64,000 bases of DNA from JACPUX01 sp964517465 (GTDB taxonomy: Bacteria > Pseudomonadota > Gammaproteobacteria > Burkholderiales > Casimicrobiaceae). This document shows positions 31,753-40,451 of the stretch, piece after piece. Each line of letters opens with the position of its first letter. The first letter of the stretch is position 1. The stretch lies in assembly GCA_964517465.1 (NCBI GenBank), contig CAZFEK010000007.1, forward strand, positions 1 to 64,000, in the 5' to 3' direction. Under the pieces are notes generated by a model, which worked only from the letters and a program-made list of their open reading frames with translations, did no database searches and had not been told where the DNA came from. The position numbers were made by a program, and so were the translations under genes.

Positions 31753-33050
31753 TGCTCGGTTCCGCGCTTTCTTTCGATCAGGCGCCGCCGCTGGCCGTGC
31801 CTTTTCGCTTTTTTGTCCTGGCGCCGTTCTTTTTGCTGGCTTCGGGCGCGCTGATGCTCGTTTTAGGCCCCGCGGCGCTGGCTTCGCGCTGGGCGCCGGA
31901 GACCTTGGCACTCACCCACCTCGTCACCTTGGGATTTATCGCCCAAACCATGATTGGCGCCGTCCTGCAAGTGCTGCCGGTGGTGGCCGGCAGTCCGGTA
32001 GAACACCCGCGGGGCGTCGGCTGGATCACTCTGCTGGGGCTCAATGGCGGAACCCTGCTGCTGGTTTATGGTTTCTTGGCCGCATCACCGCCCGCGCTGC
32101 AGGGGGCGGCCGTGCTCTTGGCATTCGGGCTGGGTGCGCTGATCGTGGCTGGTGCCTGGGCGATGTTGCGCGCCAAGGCTGCGGCATCGCCGACGGTCTT
32201 TGGCGTGCGCTTGGCATTCACGGGCCTTGCCCTGACGCTGGTGCTCGGTGTGATTTTAGCCTTTGCCTTGGCGATGGGCCTGTCCTTGCCGCTGCAAAAG
32301 ATGGTCTCTTCGCACGTGTCTTGGGGATTGCTGGGCTGGGTGTTGGCGCTGGTGGCCTCGGTGGCCTACCAAGTCGTGCCGATGTTCCAAATGACGCCGC
32401 AATACCCGAAGTGGATCAGTAGTTGGCTGCTGCCGGGCCTCTTCGTGACGCTGGTTTTGCGTTCAGTGGTGGACCTCCTGAGCATGCCGGATGCGGTGCT
32501 GGCCGTGGTCGACGTGGTGGCGGCTACGCTCGCGCTGAGTTTTGCCCTGAGCACGCTTTGGCTGCAACACCGGCGTCGCCGGCGCTTGAAAGATGCCACG
32601 GTGATGTTCTGGCAAGTGGCCATGGTTGCGCTGTTGTTGGCGGGGCTCTTGTGGCTGGCCGGTTTGTTCTTTCCGGTAGTGGCCGAGGATCCTCGGTTCG
32701 CCCTGGCACTGGGCGTCTTGATGCTTGGCGGCTTTGCGCTTTCGGTGATCAACGGCATGCTCTACAAGATCGTGCCCTTCCTGGTGTGGTTCCATCTGCA
32801 AGCGCGGGGGCCGGGGAAATCGCCGCTCAAAAGCATGAAAGACGTGCTGGCCGACCAGATGGCGCAAGGCCAATTTTATGTGCATGGCGCTGCCTTGATC
32901 TGTTTGCTCGCGGCGGTGCTGCTGCCTCAATGGTTCTTTTACCCGGCGGCTGCGCTGGTGACGTTGTCGGCGGCATGGCTCAGTCGCAACCTTCTGGTTG
33001 CGGTAGCGGTCTATCGACGTGCGCTGCCTTCACTGCCTGCAGCGGCCTAG
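31749..33050 (+). CDS. Polytopic membrane protein, possibly NnrS- or heme-copper-oxidase-like
   Basis: A 433-residue protein with about twelve hydrophobic helices. Conserved-looking His occur at helix starts: L-T-H-L-V-T-L-G-F-I-A, S-S-H-V-S-W-G-L-L-G-W, V-W-F-H-L-Q-A-R-G, Y-V-H-G-A-A. The pattern resembles membrane proteins near NO-response genes, and helix motifs G-L-L-G-W-V and V-A-Y-Q-V-V-P-M-F recall heme-binding oxidase-like families. I cannot name the family with certainty. It starts by ATGA overlap with the DUF2249 gene and is in an FNR-type operon, so a role in NO tolerance is likely. Confidence 0.7.
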   Translation: MMLGSALSFDQAPPLAVPFRFFVLAPFFLLASGALMLVLGPAALASRWAPETLALTHLVTLGFIAQTMIGAVLQVLPVVAGSPVEHPRGVGWITLLGLNGGTLLLVYGFLAASPPALQGAAVLLAFGLGALIVAGAWAMLRAKAAASPTVFGVRLAFTGLALTLVLGVILAFALAMGLSLPLQKMVSSHVSWGLLGWVLALVASVAYQVVPMFQMTPQYPKWISSWLLPGLFVTLVLRSVVDLLSMPDAVLAVVDVVAATLALSFALSTLWLQHRRRRRLKDATVMFWQVAMVALLLAGLLWLAGLFFPVVAEDPRFALALGVLMLGGFALSVINGMLYKIVPFLVWFHLQARGPGKSPLKSMKDVLADQMAQGQFYVHGAALICLLAAVLLPQWFFYPAAALVTLSAAWLSRNLLVAVAVYRRALPSLPAAA

Positions 33051-33060
33051 GCCAAGGATC

Positions 33061-34473
33061 GTGGATCTCCTTCCTGCTTTTGCCAATGTTCGTGACCAGC
33101 GAGCGCTCGTTGCCGGCGGCACCGATGCCGCGGCCCGCAAAGTGGAACTGTTGCTGCGGGCTGGCGCCCAGGTTACGGTATATGGCGCCGATTTATGCCC
33201 TTTGCTGGCTGACCTGGCGACCGCTCGGGTCATCGAGCACGTGCGCCGGCCCCCCGAACCGGAAGAGGTGGCGGCGGCGGCTTTGGTGTTTGCCGCCGAT
33301 CCCGATGCCGCCATGAACCGGCGTATTGCCCAGTGGGCGCGAGGCCAGCGCGTGCCGGTCTGCGTACTGGGCGATCCTGATGCCTCCACCTTCGTGGTGC
33401 CGGTGGTAATCGACCGCTCGCCCATGGTGATCGCCATTTCCTCGGGCGGCGCTTCGCCGGTGCTCACGCGCCTTTTGCGCATGCGCTTGGAAGCGCTCAT
33501 CCCGGCGGGTTTTGGCCGGCTGGCCGCATTCGCTGCTGCTTTTCGGGAGCGGGTGCGTCAGCGCATCACCGATTACGGCCAGCGGCGCAAGTTCTGGGAA
33601 GAGGTCTTGTCCGGCGCCATCGCGGAACGGGTTTTTTCCGGCCAGGAATCCGCCGCTCGGGCTGAACTGGAAGAAGCATTGGCGTCGACCCAAACCGAAG
33701 CGCAGCCGCGCGGTCAGGTTTATCTCGTCGGCGCCGGGCCGGGCAATCCCGACCTCATGACCTTTCGCGCCCTACGCCTGATGCAGCAGGCCGACGTCGT
33801 GCTGCACGACAATCTGGTGGGTGACGGCATTCTTGAACTGGTGCACGCCGATGCCGAGCGCATTTATGTCGGCAAAGAGCGCGGCAACCATGCCCTGCCG
33901 CAAGAGGAAATCAACGAACTCATGGTGCGCCTGGCCCAAGCGGGCAAACGCGTGCTGCGCTTGAAGGGCGGCGACCCTTTCATGTTCGGCCGCGGCGGCG
34001 AAGAGATCGAGACCTTGGTGGAATACGGCATTCCTTTCGAAGTGGTGCCCGGCATCACTTCGGCTGCCGGGGCCGCTTGTTATTCCGGCATTCCGCTCAC
34101 CCATCGCGATTTTGCGCAGAGCTGCGTCTTCGTCACCGGCCACAAGCGGGATTTTTCCAGCGATCTCGATTGGCCCGGTCTGGTTCGTCCCCATCAGACC
34201 GTGGTGATCTACATGGGGCTTGCGCGCTTGGCGGAAATCGCCGAACAGCTCATCGCGCACGGGCGACCGCCCGAAACTCCCGCGGCGGTGGTCGAACAGG
34301 CAACCACGGCGCAGCAGCGCGTAGTCACCGGGACGCTCGCCACCTTGCCCGCCTTGGCGCTGGCCAGCGAGATTCGCTCCCCCGCTTTAATCATCGTGGG
34401 CGAAGTGGTGACCCTGCACGCCAAGCTCAACTGGTTCAACGAGGCGCGGGTCAAAGACGTCGCAAGCATTTAG
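33061..34473 (+). CDS. cysG: Siroheme synthase CysG (dehydrogenase/ferrochelatase plus uroporphyrinogen-III methyltransferase)
   Basis: A 470-residue bifunctional enzyme. The GTG at 33061 aligns with the normal CysG start (D-L-L-P-A-F). N-terminal precorrin-2 dehydrogenase/ferrochelatase part (about 1-210; A-G-G-T-D-A-A-A-R-K, where the usual third Gly of G-G-G is missing) and C-terminal SUMT (about 220-460; V-G-A-G-P-G-N-P-D-L, G-G-D-P-F-M-F-G-R-G). It makes siroheme, the precursor of heme d1, so its place at the end of the nir island fits a NirE-like supply role. Confidence 0.95.
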   Translation: MDLLPAFANVRDQRALVAGGTDAAARKVELLLRAGAQVTVYGADLCPLLADLATARVIEHVRRPPEPEEVAAAALVFAADPDAAMNRRIAQWARGQRVPVCVLGDPDASTFVVPVVIDRSPMVIAISSGGASPVLTRLLRMRLEALIPAGFGRLAAFAAAFRERVRQRITDYGQRRKFWEEVLSGAIAERVFSGQESAARAELEEALASTQTEAQPRGQVYLVGAGPGNPDLMTFRALRLMQQADVVLHDNLVGDGILELVHADAERIYVGKERGNHALPQEEINELMVRLAQAGKRVLRLKGGDPFMFGRGGEEIETLVEYGIPFEVVPGITSAAGAACYSGIPLTHRDFAQSCVFVTGHKRDFSSDLDWPGLVRPHQTVVIYMGLARLAEIAEQLIAHGRPPETPAAVVEQATTAQQRVVTGTLATLPALALASEIRSPALIIVGEVVTLHAKLNWFNEARVKDVASI

Positions 34474-34546
34474 TCGCCAAGGCCTCAAGTCTTCGCGTTT
34501 CTGGAGAAGAATGGGGTCGAAGAGATGAATGAGGGGGATTTACAAG

Positions 34547-35326
34547 CTAATCTCCGACTTCCCGCGCTCGCCGTTCTCTTTCGTGCTGCAAGATATAGCG
34601 CTGGATTTGCGCCACGGTCGGCTCGGGCATGTCCACGAACTGGCAACCGGAGCGCTTGACCGGCTGCCCGCCGGAAAGCGTTACGCGAAAGGTGCTGCGG
34701 ATTTGCATCGCGAAGTTGATCGAGCCGATGTAGGGCAGATCGATGCGGCAGCCCCGGTAGACCACCCCGGAATCGAACTCCACGTCCGGCGGATAGCCGA
34801 TGATGCCGATTCCGCCCACGCTGATGTCCACGAGGTTGACGTCGAGCACCTTGCGCGTGGCGTGTTCAAGCAGCGGAATGCGGCAATGGATGGGGTTGGT
34901 TGCCGGCAAGGTGAGACGGTAGTATTCCCGCCGCTGAATTCGCACCACACGCTGCGGGATCGGAACCAAAAAGGCTTGTCCCCCATCGTGCGGCACCTGT
35001 CGCGCCCGACCGAGGGCAAACTGAACCCGCACGCCGCGCTGCGAACCGATGCCCATGAGGTTATCCGAGTCGATGATGGCTTTGTTGACCGCTGCATCGC
35101 CGCTGCAGTCGAAAAGAAGCACGCCGCGCTCCGGTTCCACCGCGAGCAACGCGGTCAGCAGCGAATCGCCGGCTTTACCGTAATAAAGCGCGACCAAGCC
35201 GTGGCGATCGCGCAGGTCTCGCAGAATCGCCAGCACGTCGAGGCGGTTGTGTACGGCATATCGCTCCTCGTCGGTTGCGGAAGCGAGTTCAAATTTCAGC
35301 AGTTCTTCGTGCCGCGTTTGCATCAT
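34547..35326 (-). CDS. ycgR: YcgR-type flagellar brake protein (PilZ domain, c-di-GMP receptor)
   Basis: A 259-residue protein with N-terminal YcgR domain (about 10-120) and C-terminal PilZ domain. The c-di-GMP motif R-R-E-Y-Y-R precedes D-I-S-V-G-G-I-G, both intact. YcgR binds the flagellar motor and slows it when c-di-GMP is high. It ends the flagellar operon, and GGDEF and HD-GYP genes lie at 50-58 kb. Confidence 0.92.
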   Translation of the reverse strand: MMQTRHEELLKFELASATDEERYAVHNRLDVLAILRDLRDRHGLVALYYGKAGDSLLTALLAVEPERGVLLFDCSGDAAVNKAIIDSDNLMGIGSQRGVRVQFALGRARQVPHDGGQAFLVPIPQRVVRIQRREYYRLTLPATNPIHCRIPLLEHATRKVLDVNLVDISVGGIGIIGYPPDVEFDSGVVYRGCRIDLPYIGSINFAMQIRSTFRVTLSGGQPVKRSGCQFVDMPEPTVAQIQRYILQHERERRAREVGD

Positions 35327-35365
35327 GAGTTCCAGTTGTTGTGGCCCCAGGGTCCGGGCGTCTTG

Positions 35366-35659
35366 CTAGCCAGCTTCCGCTCCTTGCGGAGCCTCGCGGC
35401 GATCGAGCCGATAGAGCCAGGCCAGCAATTCCGCCACTGCCAAATATAGCTCTGGAGGGATGTGCGCGTCGAGGTCGACCTGCATCAGCAAGCCCACCAT
35501 ATCCGGCGATTCGTGCACATACACCCCGGCTTCACGCGCTTTGGCGATGATCGCCTCGGCAATCAAGCCCTTGCCCTTGGCGACCACACGCGGGGCGAAA
35601 TCGCCGGCGTGGTAGGCGAGGGCTACCGCGGTCTGACGACTGGGCTTGGCTTCAGCCAC
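35366..35659 (-). CDS. FlhB C-terminal domain paralogue (EscU/YscU family)
   Basis: A 97-residue cytoplasmic protein equal to the FlhB C-terminal switch domain, without its membrane part. It has A-V-A-L-A-Y, P-R-V-V-A-K-G-K-G and P-P-E-L-Y-L-A-V-A-E-L. The N-P-T-H autocleavage motif is not present. Such stand-alone paralogues are often near fliK and may replace or compete with the FlhB tail during substrate switching. It overlaps fliK by 8 bp. Confidence 0.9.
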   Translation of the reverse strand: MAEAKPSRQTAVALAYHAGDFAPRVVAKGKGLIAEAIIAKAREAGVYVHESPDMVGLLMQVDLDAHIPPELYLAVAELLAWLYRLDRREAPQGAEAG

Positions 35660-36878
35660 GGCCCACCTGCAATTCCTCGACCCGCAAGCCCAGCGAACTG
35701 AGCGCTTGGCGAAGTTCGGCGAGACTCAGGCCCATTTCGCTGGCGGCGTCATCGCGTTGCCCCATCACCCGCACTTGCAGGCTATTGCCCGATATGCGCA
35801 GGACCGCTTCCACCGGCCCCAGACGCGGCAATTCTAGGGCCAGCCGGGTCGCAAAAATACGCTCGGCACCGGGCTCGCCGGGGGCGGCGCGATCTTCGCC
35901 GAGTTCGATTTCGCCGGCTTGTCCGGGCCAGAACTCACCGCGCCAGGCGAGTACCGGTTGTTCCAGCACCTCGAGCTGCTGCCTCACCAGCGGCAAGGCG
36001 TCGGCGTGAACGGCGCTTCCCGTGGATTTGACTGCAGATTCGACCGGGCGCGCCGTCGTGGCTTCGGCGAGGGGTTCGCGCGGCAAGTTCGATGGGGCTT
36101 CTTCTTCGGTCAGCGCGAGTGCGGCGACCGAGAGATACTCCGTAGCTTGGTTCACGATCGTCGGCGCCGGGGCGGCTTCCACCGGAGTGGTGGGCGCCGC
36201 CGCAGCCGGCGCGAGCGCGGCCGAGATGGCGGGGCGTGCTGCGGGCGGCGGTGCTGCGGTCAGGTTGGCAAGCGCAGGCAAGGGCGGCAAACGTCCCTGA
36301 GGCTCGGTTCTGAGTTCAGAGAGACTGCGCGCACCCGAGACCCACTGCGCCTGATGCGCTTCGTAAAAGAGCCCGCTCTCCCCGATGGCGCGGTGTATGG
36401 CTTGTGCCAGCAGGCGCGGCTCCTGGGGCGGTTGGGTAAGGAGCGCTCGGCTGGCAAGAATGGCCGGCCTTTGCGCAGGCGTGCCGGCCTGCTCGATCAA
36501 TTCACTCACCCAGCGCACCGCGGGCGACAGCCGCGCCAATACACTCGTCTCGCCCTCGGCCAGGCCTGCGAGGGGGGCGCTGATCGGTTTGGCCGCGATC
36601 GGGGCGCTTGCGCCCGTAGCGGAGTGAACCCAGGTGCCATCGACCATACGAACGGGCACTTGGTCGCCGACGCGCGTGCCCGCCGGCAGGGCGAGATTCA
36701 AGACCTGATTGGCAACGGTAGCACGAAACTGGCCGTCGGCCAGCAAGGCTTCCACGCGCGCCAGGGCGCGCACACCATTGACTGCGGTGTCTTCGGCGTG
36801 CGCGGCGCTGATGCTCGACGCAACATCGAGGCGGCGGTCATAAAGCGCGAGCAGAGCGCGGGTGTCGACACGGATCAT
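35652..36878 (-). CDS. fliK: Flagellar hook-length control protein FliK
   Basis: A 408-residue protein, Ala/Pro-rich and poorly conserved in its first two thirds, with the C-terminal FliK domain at about 300-395 (F-W-P-G-Q-A-G-E-I-E-L, L-P-R-L-G-P-V-E-A, G-N-S-L-Q-V-R-V). FliK measures the hook and triggers the export switch through FlhB. Confidence 0.87.
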   Translation of the reverse strand: MIRVDTRALLALYDRRLDVASSISAAHAEDTAVNGVRALARVEALLADGQFRATVANQVLNLALPAGTRVGDQVPVRMVDGTWVHSATGASAPIAAKPISAPLAGLAEGETSVLARLSPAVRWVSELIEQAGTPAQRPAILASRALLTQPPQEPRLLAQAIHRAIGESGLFYEAHQAQWVSGARSLSELRTEPQGRLPPLPALANLTAAPPPAARPAISAALAPAAAAPTTPVEAAPAPTIVNQATEYLSVAALALTEEEAPSNLPREPLAEATTARPVESAVKSTGSAVHADALPLVRQQLEVLEQPVLAWRGEFWPGQAGEIELGEDRAAPGEPGAERIFATRLALELPRLGPVEAVLRISGNSLQVRVMGQRDDAASEMGLSLAELRQALSSLGLRVEELQVGRG

Positions 36879-36948
36879 CGCGGCAGGGTGTTCACTATGC
36901 AGAGGCTAGGTCCGCTCTCCGATGTCGATTGCCGGTACGGCCGCAGCC

Positions 36949-37122
36949 CTAGCGACGGTGCGGTTCGTCTGTCCGGAGGCGCTCGGCGGGATAGAGCGCC
37001 TCGGCGCCGAGCATTTCGCCGCGATCGCGGTCCTCAGCGACTTCGTTCCAATGGGTCCAGGCCAGAACCGCCGCCCAGACCACGGCGAGACCCACTGCGC
37101 CCAATACGGCGGCTATGCTCAT
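36949..37122 (-). CDS. Small single-span membrane protein between fliT and fliK
   Basis: A 57-residue reading frame. Its ATG (37122) overlaps the fliT stop as ATGA, with AAGGAG eight bases upstream, strong signs of a real coupled gene. Residues about 4-23 form one transmembrane helix (G-A-V-G-L-A-V-V-W-A-A-V-L-A-W); the rest is charged (D-R-D-R-G-E, ends H-R-R). I know no function. Its place suggests a flagellar accessory role. Confidence 0.75.
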   Translation of the reverse strand: MSIAAVLGAVGLAVVWAAVLAWTHWNEVAEDRDRGEMLGAEALYPAERLRTDEPHRR

Positions 37123-37508
37123 GAGGCTTCTCCTTGATCGCTGCGTCCGTAGGCTGCCTTGACTTGCTGGCCCAGATCGACTCCGTTCAGAAGCTCTTGC
37201 AGGCGCAGCATCCAGGGCTCGGTGAGATTGCGGATTTCGGCGTCGTCGGCCAGCACGTTGCGGATGAGCTGAACCTTGCGTTCCAGCATCGGCGGGGGCA
37301 GTTGCACGCCGCGCTCGGCTTCCATCAGCGCGTCGGTCAGCGAGCGGCAGCTCTCCTCGAGATCGATGAGGTGGTCCCAGTCAGCGCGCCTTGCGGCCGC
37401 TACCATCTGGCCGGTGACGTGCTTGATGCGCTCGTACTGATCAAGGATGGGATGGCTATTCATGACGGAGAAACTCGGGACATTGGGAACGGCGGTGGAA
37501 AGCATCAT
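37119..37508 (-). CDS. fliT: FliT-like flagellar export chaperone
   Basis: A 129-residue helical protein with an amphipathic core (Q-Y-E-R-I-K-H-V-T-G-Q-M, W-D-H-L-I-D-L-E-E). FliT is the chaperone for the cap protein FliD. The start overlaps the fliS stop (ATGATG); a second candidate is the ATG at 37463. Sequence identity in this family is low, so the call relies partly on its place after fliS. Confidence 0.8.
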   Translation of the reverse strand: MMLSTAVPNVPSFSVMNSHPILDQYERIKHVTGQMVAAARRADWDHLIDLEESCRSLTDALMEAERGVQLPPPMLERKVQLIRNVLADDAEIRNLTEPWMLRLQELLNGVDLGQQVKAAYGRSDQGEAS

Positions 37509-37927
37509 GCTGGCATTTCCGCCCCGGAGACGGCCGGGTGCTTGGCGATGGACTCCCAGGCCGTGCGCAGCTCGACCAGCAAGCCCCGCACTTCCTCGAT
37601 GATGGCCGGGTTGTTGCGCAGGTTGGCCAGCAGGAGCTGGTGACCCATGTATTCGTAGAGGGCGTAGAGGTTTTCCGCAGTCTCGCCGCCCACCGACAGA
37701 TCGAGGCTCGCCTTGAGGCCATCGTCGATGATGGCGATGGCCTTGGAGATCAACGCGCCCTTGCCGGCGAGATCCCCCGCCTGCATCTGGGTGCGCGCGT
37801 TGCCCAGCGCCGCGAGGGCGCCGTCGAAAAGCATCAGGATCAGGCGGTGGGGCGAGGCATCGAAGACCCCGGTTTCGGTGCCCACTTTGGCATATGCGGC
37901 GACGCCGTGTTTCTGCGTGCGATACAT
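37505..37927 (-). CDS. fliS: Flagellin chaperone FliS
   Basis: A 140-residue helical protein. Y-A-K-V-G-T-E-T-G-V-F-D-A-S-P-H-R-L-I-L-M-L-F-D-G is the typical FliS N-terminus, with L-Y-E-Y-M and the final helices also seen. It keeps flagellin unfolded before export. It lies 15 bp after fliD. Confidence 0.95.
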   Translation of the reverse strand: MYRTQKHGVAAYAKVGTETGVFDASPHRLILMLFDGALAALGNARTQMQAGDLAGKGALISKAIAIIDDGLKASLDLSVGGETAENLYALYEYMGHQLLLANLRNNPAIIEEVRGLLVELRTAWESIAKHPAVSGAEMPA

Positions 37928-37942
37928 TGCTTCCTCTCAGAG

Positions 37943-39955
37943 TCAGGATCCGGTCTTGGGCAGATTGGCCAACTGTTGGGTGAGATAGGCGCTGGTCTGG
38001 TTCATGCGACCGATCATGGTGTCGAGCGCGGTGAACTGCGCCCGATAGCGCTTTTCGACATTGATCAGGCGCTGGTTGAGCGCGGCCTGTTGCTTCTGGT
38101 TGAGCTTGATGCGGGCGTTGATGCCCTCGCTGCGGCTGGCGAGCGAGCCGCTGCTCGCCAGAAAACCGGTGGCCAATTGCGAGAGCTGATAGGCATAACC
38201 CTGGGTGGCGGTAACCGTGCCGCGTGCGCCCAAGGCGCCGCCTTGCACTTGAATTTTGAGGCCTTCGGCGCTGGAGCCGCTGGAGCCGGTGAGGTACTGC
38301 CCCGAACCGGTGGCGCTGACGCCATCGATGCTGCCCGCGACATCGACCCCGGCGGTGGTCGTGCTGCCGCCGCCGAACAAGCCGCCCGCGGCGTTGCCGC
38401 CGCCGGAGAGCAGCGCCACGGTGGAGGCCGAGCCGTAGCGATTGGAACTCACGGTCAATACCCCGGCGCTTTGCGACACCGCGACGCCTATGCCCGCCGA
38501 AGACAGCGCGCTCACGCCATTGAGCCGGGTCTGCACTTCGGCCGCCAGCGCGGTCGCCGAGGCATAGGTGCCGGCGGCCAGGGTGACCGTGGCGTCCACG
38601 CCATCGATGGTGAGCGAGAGCGTATCGTTGACGCCGGCGGTGATGGTGAGGCCCGCCGCCGCATTGCCCACCAGGGTGCCGCGGGTGGCGATCTGAGTGA
38701 CGTTGAGCGCGTATTGGCCGGGCTTGGTGGCGGACGTGCTGGAGTCGAACTTGATCAGACTGTCGCTGGCCGCGCCGGTCGCGGCGAACAGGCCGGCGAG
38801 ATCGCTGAAGTTGTTGCTGATGGCGTTGTTGAGCTTGGTCGAGTCGATCGCCAGCGTGCCGTCGCGTTGAAAGCTCACGCCGATTTGCCCGAGCGAGGCG
38901 AGCCCGCCCGACGGCGTGCCCAGGGCGCTACCGAGCACGCGGCGCAGGTCGGTTTGCATGGTGCGCAGGGCGGAGTCGCCGATCAGCAAGCCCGCCTGCT
39001 TGGTGTTGGGGTCGTATTTGGTGAGATCGACGAGCGCCTTGTTCACGGTGTTGTAGGCGTCGACCAACTCCTTCACCGCGGCCGTCACCCCCGAACTGTT
39101 GCGGCTCACCGAGAGGTTCACCGCCGTGGTCGCGCTTTCCTTGAGCAGCGTCAGGGTCACGCCCTCGATGGCGTCGCTGATGGTGTTGGTGGACTTCTCG
39201 ATGTCGATGCCGTTGATTTTGATCTTGGCGTTTTGCGCCGCCTGGGTCTCGGTCAGGTTCTTGCCCGTTCCCGCCGTGGCGGTGGGGTCGTAGGCGATTT
39301 GTGACAGGCCCGAAGCGTTGGTGTGGGTGCCGTCGTCGTCGGTGACGGTGATCTTGATGCTGTTGGCCGCGCCGCTGTCGTTGGAGGACAGCACCAGCCG
39401 GTTGCCGCCGCCGTCGTTGACGATGGTGGCGGTCACCCCGGCGCCGGCGGCGTTGATCGCATCGCGCACGCCGGCGAGGCTTTGGTTGGCCGCCCCTATG
39501 GTGATGGTTTTGGCCGCCTTGGCGGTGTTGACCGTGAAGGTGTTGCCGCCGGAATCGTAGGTGCCGAACTGTAGCGTCAGCGTGCCCGTGCCGACGGTGT
39601 CGGTGGTGTTGGTGAAGCTGCCGCTGTAGACGCTCTGGTTGGCGGCGAGCTGGGTGACCTTGATGGCGTAGCTGCCCACCACCGCGGCGCTGCTCGCGGT
39701 GGCGGTGAACACGCTGCTGTCGGCGCTGGAGGCCGAAAGGCTGCGAAAGCGCGCGGCGCTGTTTACACCGTTGACCGCGGTCTGGAAGGCCGAGACCACA
39801 CTTTTGAGGCTGCCAAAAGCGGAGAGCTGGGCCTGGAGCCCAGCTTCCTTTTGCAACATCGCTTGCAGGGGTTGCCGCTCCACCGCCATCAACTGCGAGA
39901 GGATGCTGTTGACGTCGAGATTGGAGCCGATGCCGGGACTGGAGATGTTGGCCAT
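37943..39955 (-). CDS. fliD: Flagellar filament cap protein FliD
   Basis: A 670-residue protein with the FliD_N signature (I-S-S-P-G-I-G-S-N-L-D-V, L-M-A-V-E-R-Q-P) and FliD_C domain with terminal coiled coil (A-R-I-K-L-N-Q-K-Q, Y-R-A-Q-F-T-A-L-D-T-M-I). At 670 residues it is longer than the 450-480 usual in enterics; the middle has Ser/Thr/Ala/Gly-rich repeats. It caps the growing filament. An unusually long Thr/Ala insertion may be surface-variable. Confidence 0.95.
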   Translation of the reverse strand: MANISSPGIGSNLDVNSILSQLMAVERQPLQAMLQKEAGLQAQLSAFGSLKSVVSAFQTAVNGVNSAARFRSLSASSADSSVFTATASSAAVVGSYAIKVTQLAANQSVYSGSFTNTTDTVGTGTLTLQFGTYDSGGNTFTVNTAKAAKTITIGAANQSLAGVRDAINAAGAGVTATIVNDGGGNRLVLSSNDSGAANSIKITVTDDDGTHTNASGLSQIAYDPTATAGTGKNLTETQAAQNAKIKINGIDIEKSTNTISDAIEGVTLTLLKESATTAVNLSVSRNSSGVTAAVKELVDAYNTVNKALVDLTKYDPNTKQAGLLIGDSALRTMQTDLRRVLGSALGTPSGGLASLGQIGVSFQRDGTLAIDSTKLNNAISNNFSDLAGLFAATGAASDSLIKFDSSTSATKPGQYALNVTQIATRGTLVGNAAAGLTITAGVNDTLSLTIDGVDATVTLAAGTYASATALAAEVQTRLNGVSALSSAGIGVAVSQSAGVLTVSSNRYGSASTVALLSGGGNAAGGLFGGGSTTTAGVDVAGSIDGVSATGSGQYLTGSSGSSAEGLKIQVQGGALGARGTVTATQGYAYQLSQLATGFLASSGSLASRSEGINARIKLNQKQQAALNQRLINVEKRYRAQFTALDTMIGRMNQTSAYLTQQLANLPKTGS

Positions 39956-39978
39956 GGGGCGGTCCTTGCTGCGCTCGA

Positions 39979-40368
39979 CTAGGCTTCGGTGCGAATGGCG
40001 AAGCCGGAACCGGAAGCCATCGCCCGATCCAGAGCGCGGGCGATGGCCAGCATCTCTTCGCTCGGAATCTGGCGTATCACCTCGCCGGTTGAAGCGTCAA
40101 CGAGTCTGATGATCATCTTCTTGGTGTCGTCGTCCATGCTGTATTGCAAGTTCAGCGACTGCTCCTGGAAATGTCGATTGGCTTCCTTGACCGCCTCGCG
40201 CACTTCGGACTCCACCGGCGCGCGGGTGCGTGCGGGCTCCTCGGCCTCCACACGCGGCGCTTCGGAAACGGCCGCGCGCTCCGCCACGGGTGGCGGGGCA
40301 CCGGCCTGCACGCCACGGTCCTTGGAGCTTAAGGCCGGGAGCGCACTGGTGATGGGGGAAACAGACAT
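39979..40368 (-). CDS. flaG: FlaG-family protein
   Basis: A 129-residue cytosolic or exported protein. The C-terminal FlaG domain (about 60-129) shows L-Q-Y-S-M-D-D-D-T-K-K-M-I-I-R-L-V-D-A-S and V-I-R-Q-I-P-S-E-E-M-L. The N-terminus is Ala/Pro-rich. FlaG influences filament length. It is 23 bp before fliD. Confidence 0.92.
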   Translation of the reverse strand: MSVSPITSALPALSSKDRGVQAGAPPPVAERAAVSEAPRVEAEEPARTRAPVESEVREAVKEANRHFQEQSLNLQYSMDDDTKKMIIRLVDASTGEVIRQIPSEEMLAIARALDRAMASGSGFAIRTEA

Positions 40369-40392
40369 GATTTCGCCCTCCTTTTAGCGGCG

Positions 40393-40425
40393 AAAAGCGG
40401 GGAGCGTGTGTCGCACACCCCCCGC
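40393..40425 (-). terminator. Rho-independent terminator after fliC
   Basis: On the minus strand a GCGGGG...CCCCGC stem with inner GTGTG/CACAC pairing is followed by CTTTT. It separates fliC from flaG-fliD. Confidence 0.8.
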
Positions 40426-40451
40426 CGTTCAGCTTTTTGCCATGGCCGCGA

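Noticed and set aside
37538..39304. Plus-strand open frame of 588 codons opposite fliS and fliD
   Set aside because: Composition is Gly/Ala/Arg/Asp-rich without domains; fliD on the other strand is unambiguous.
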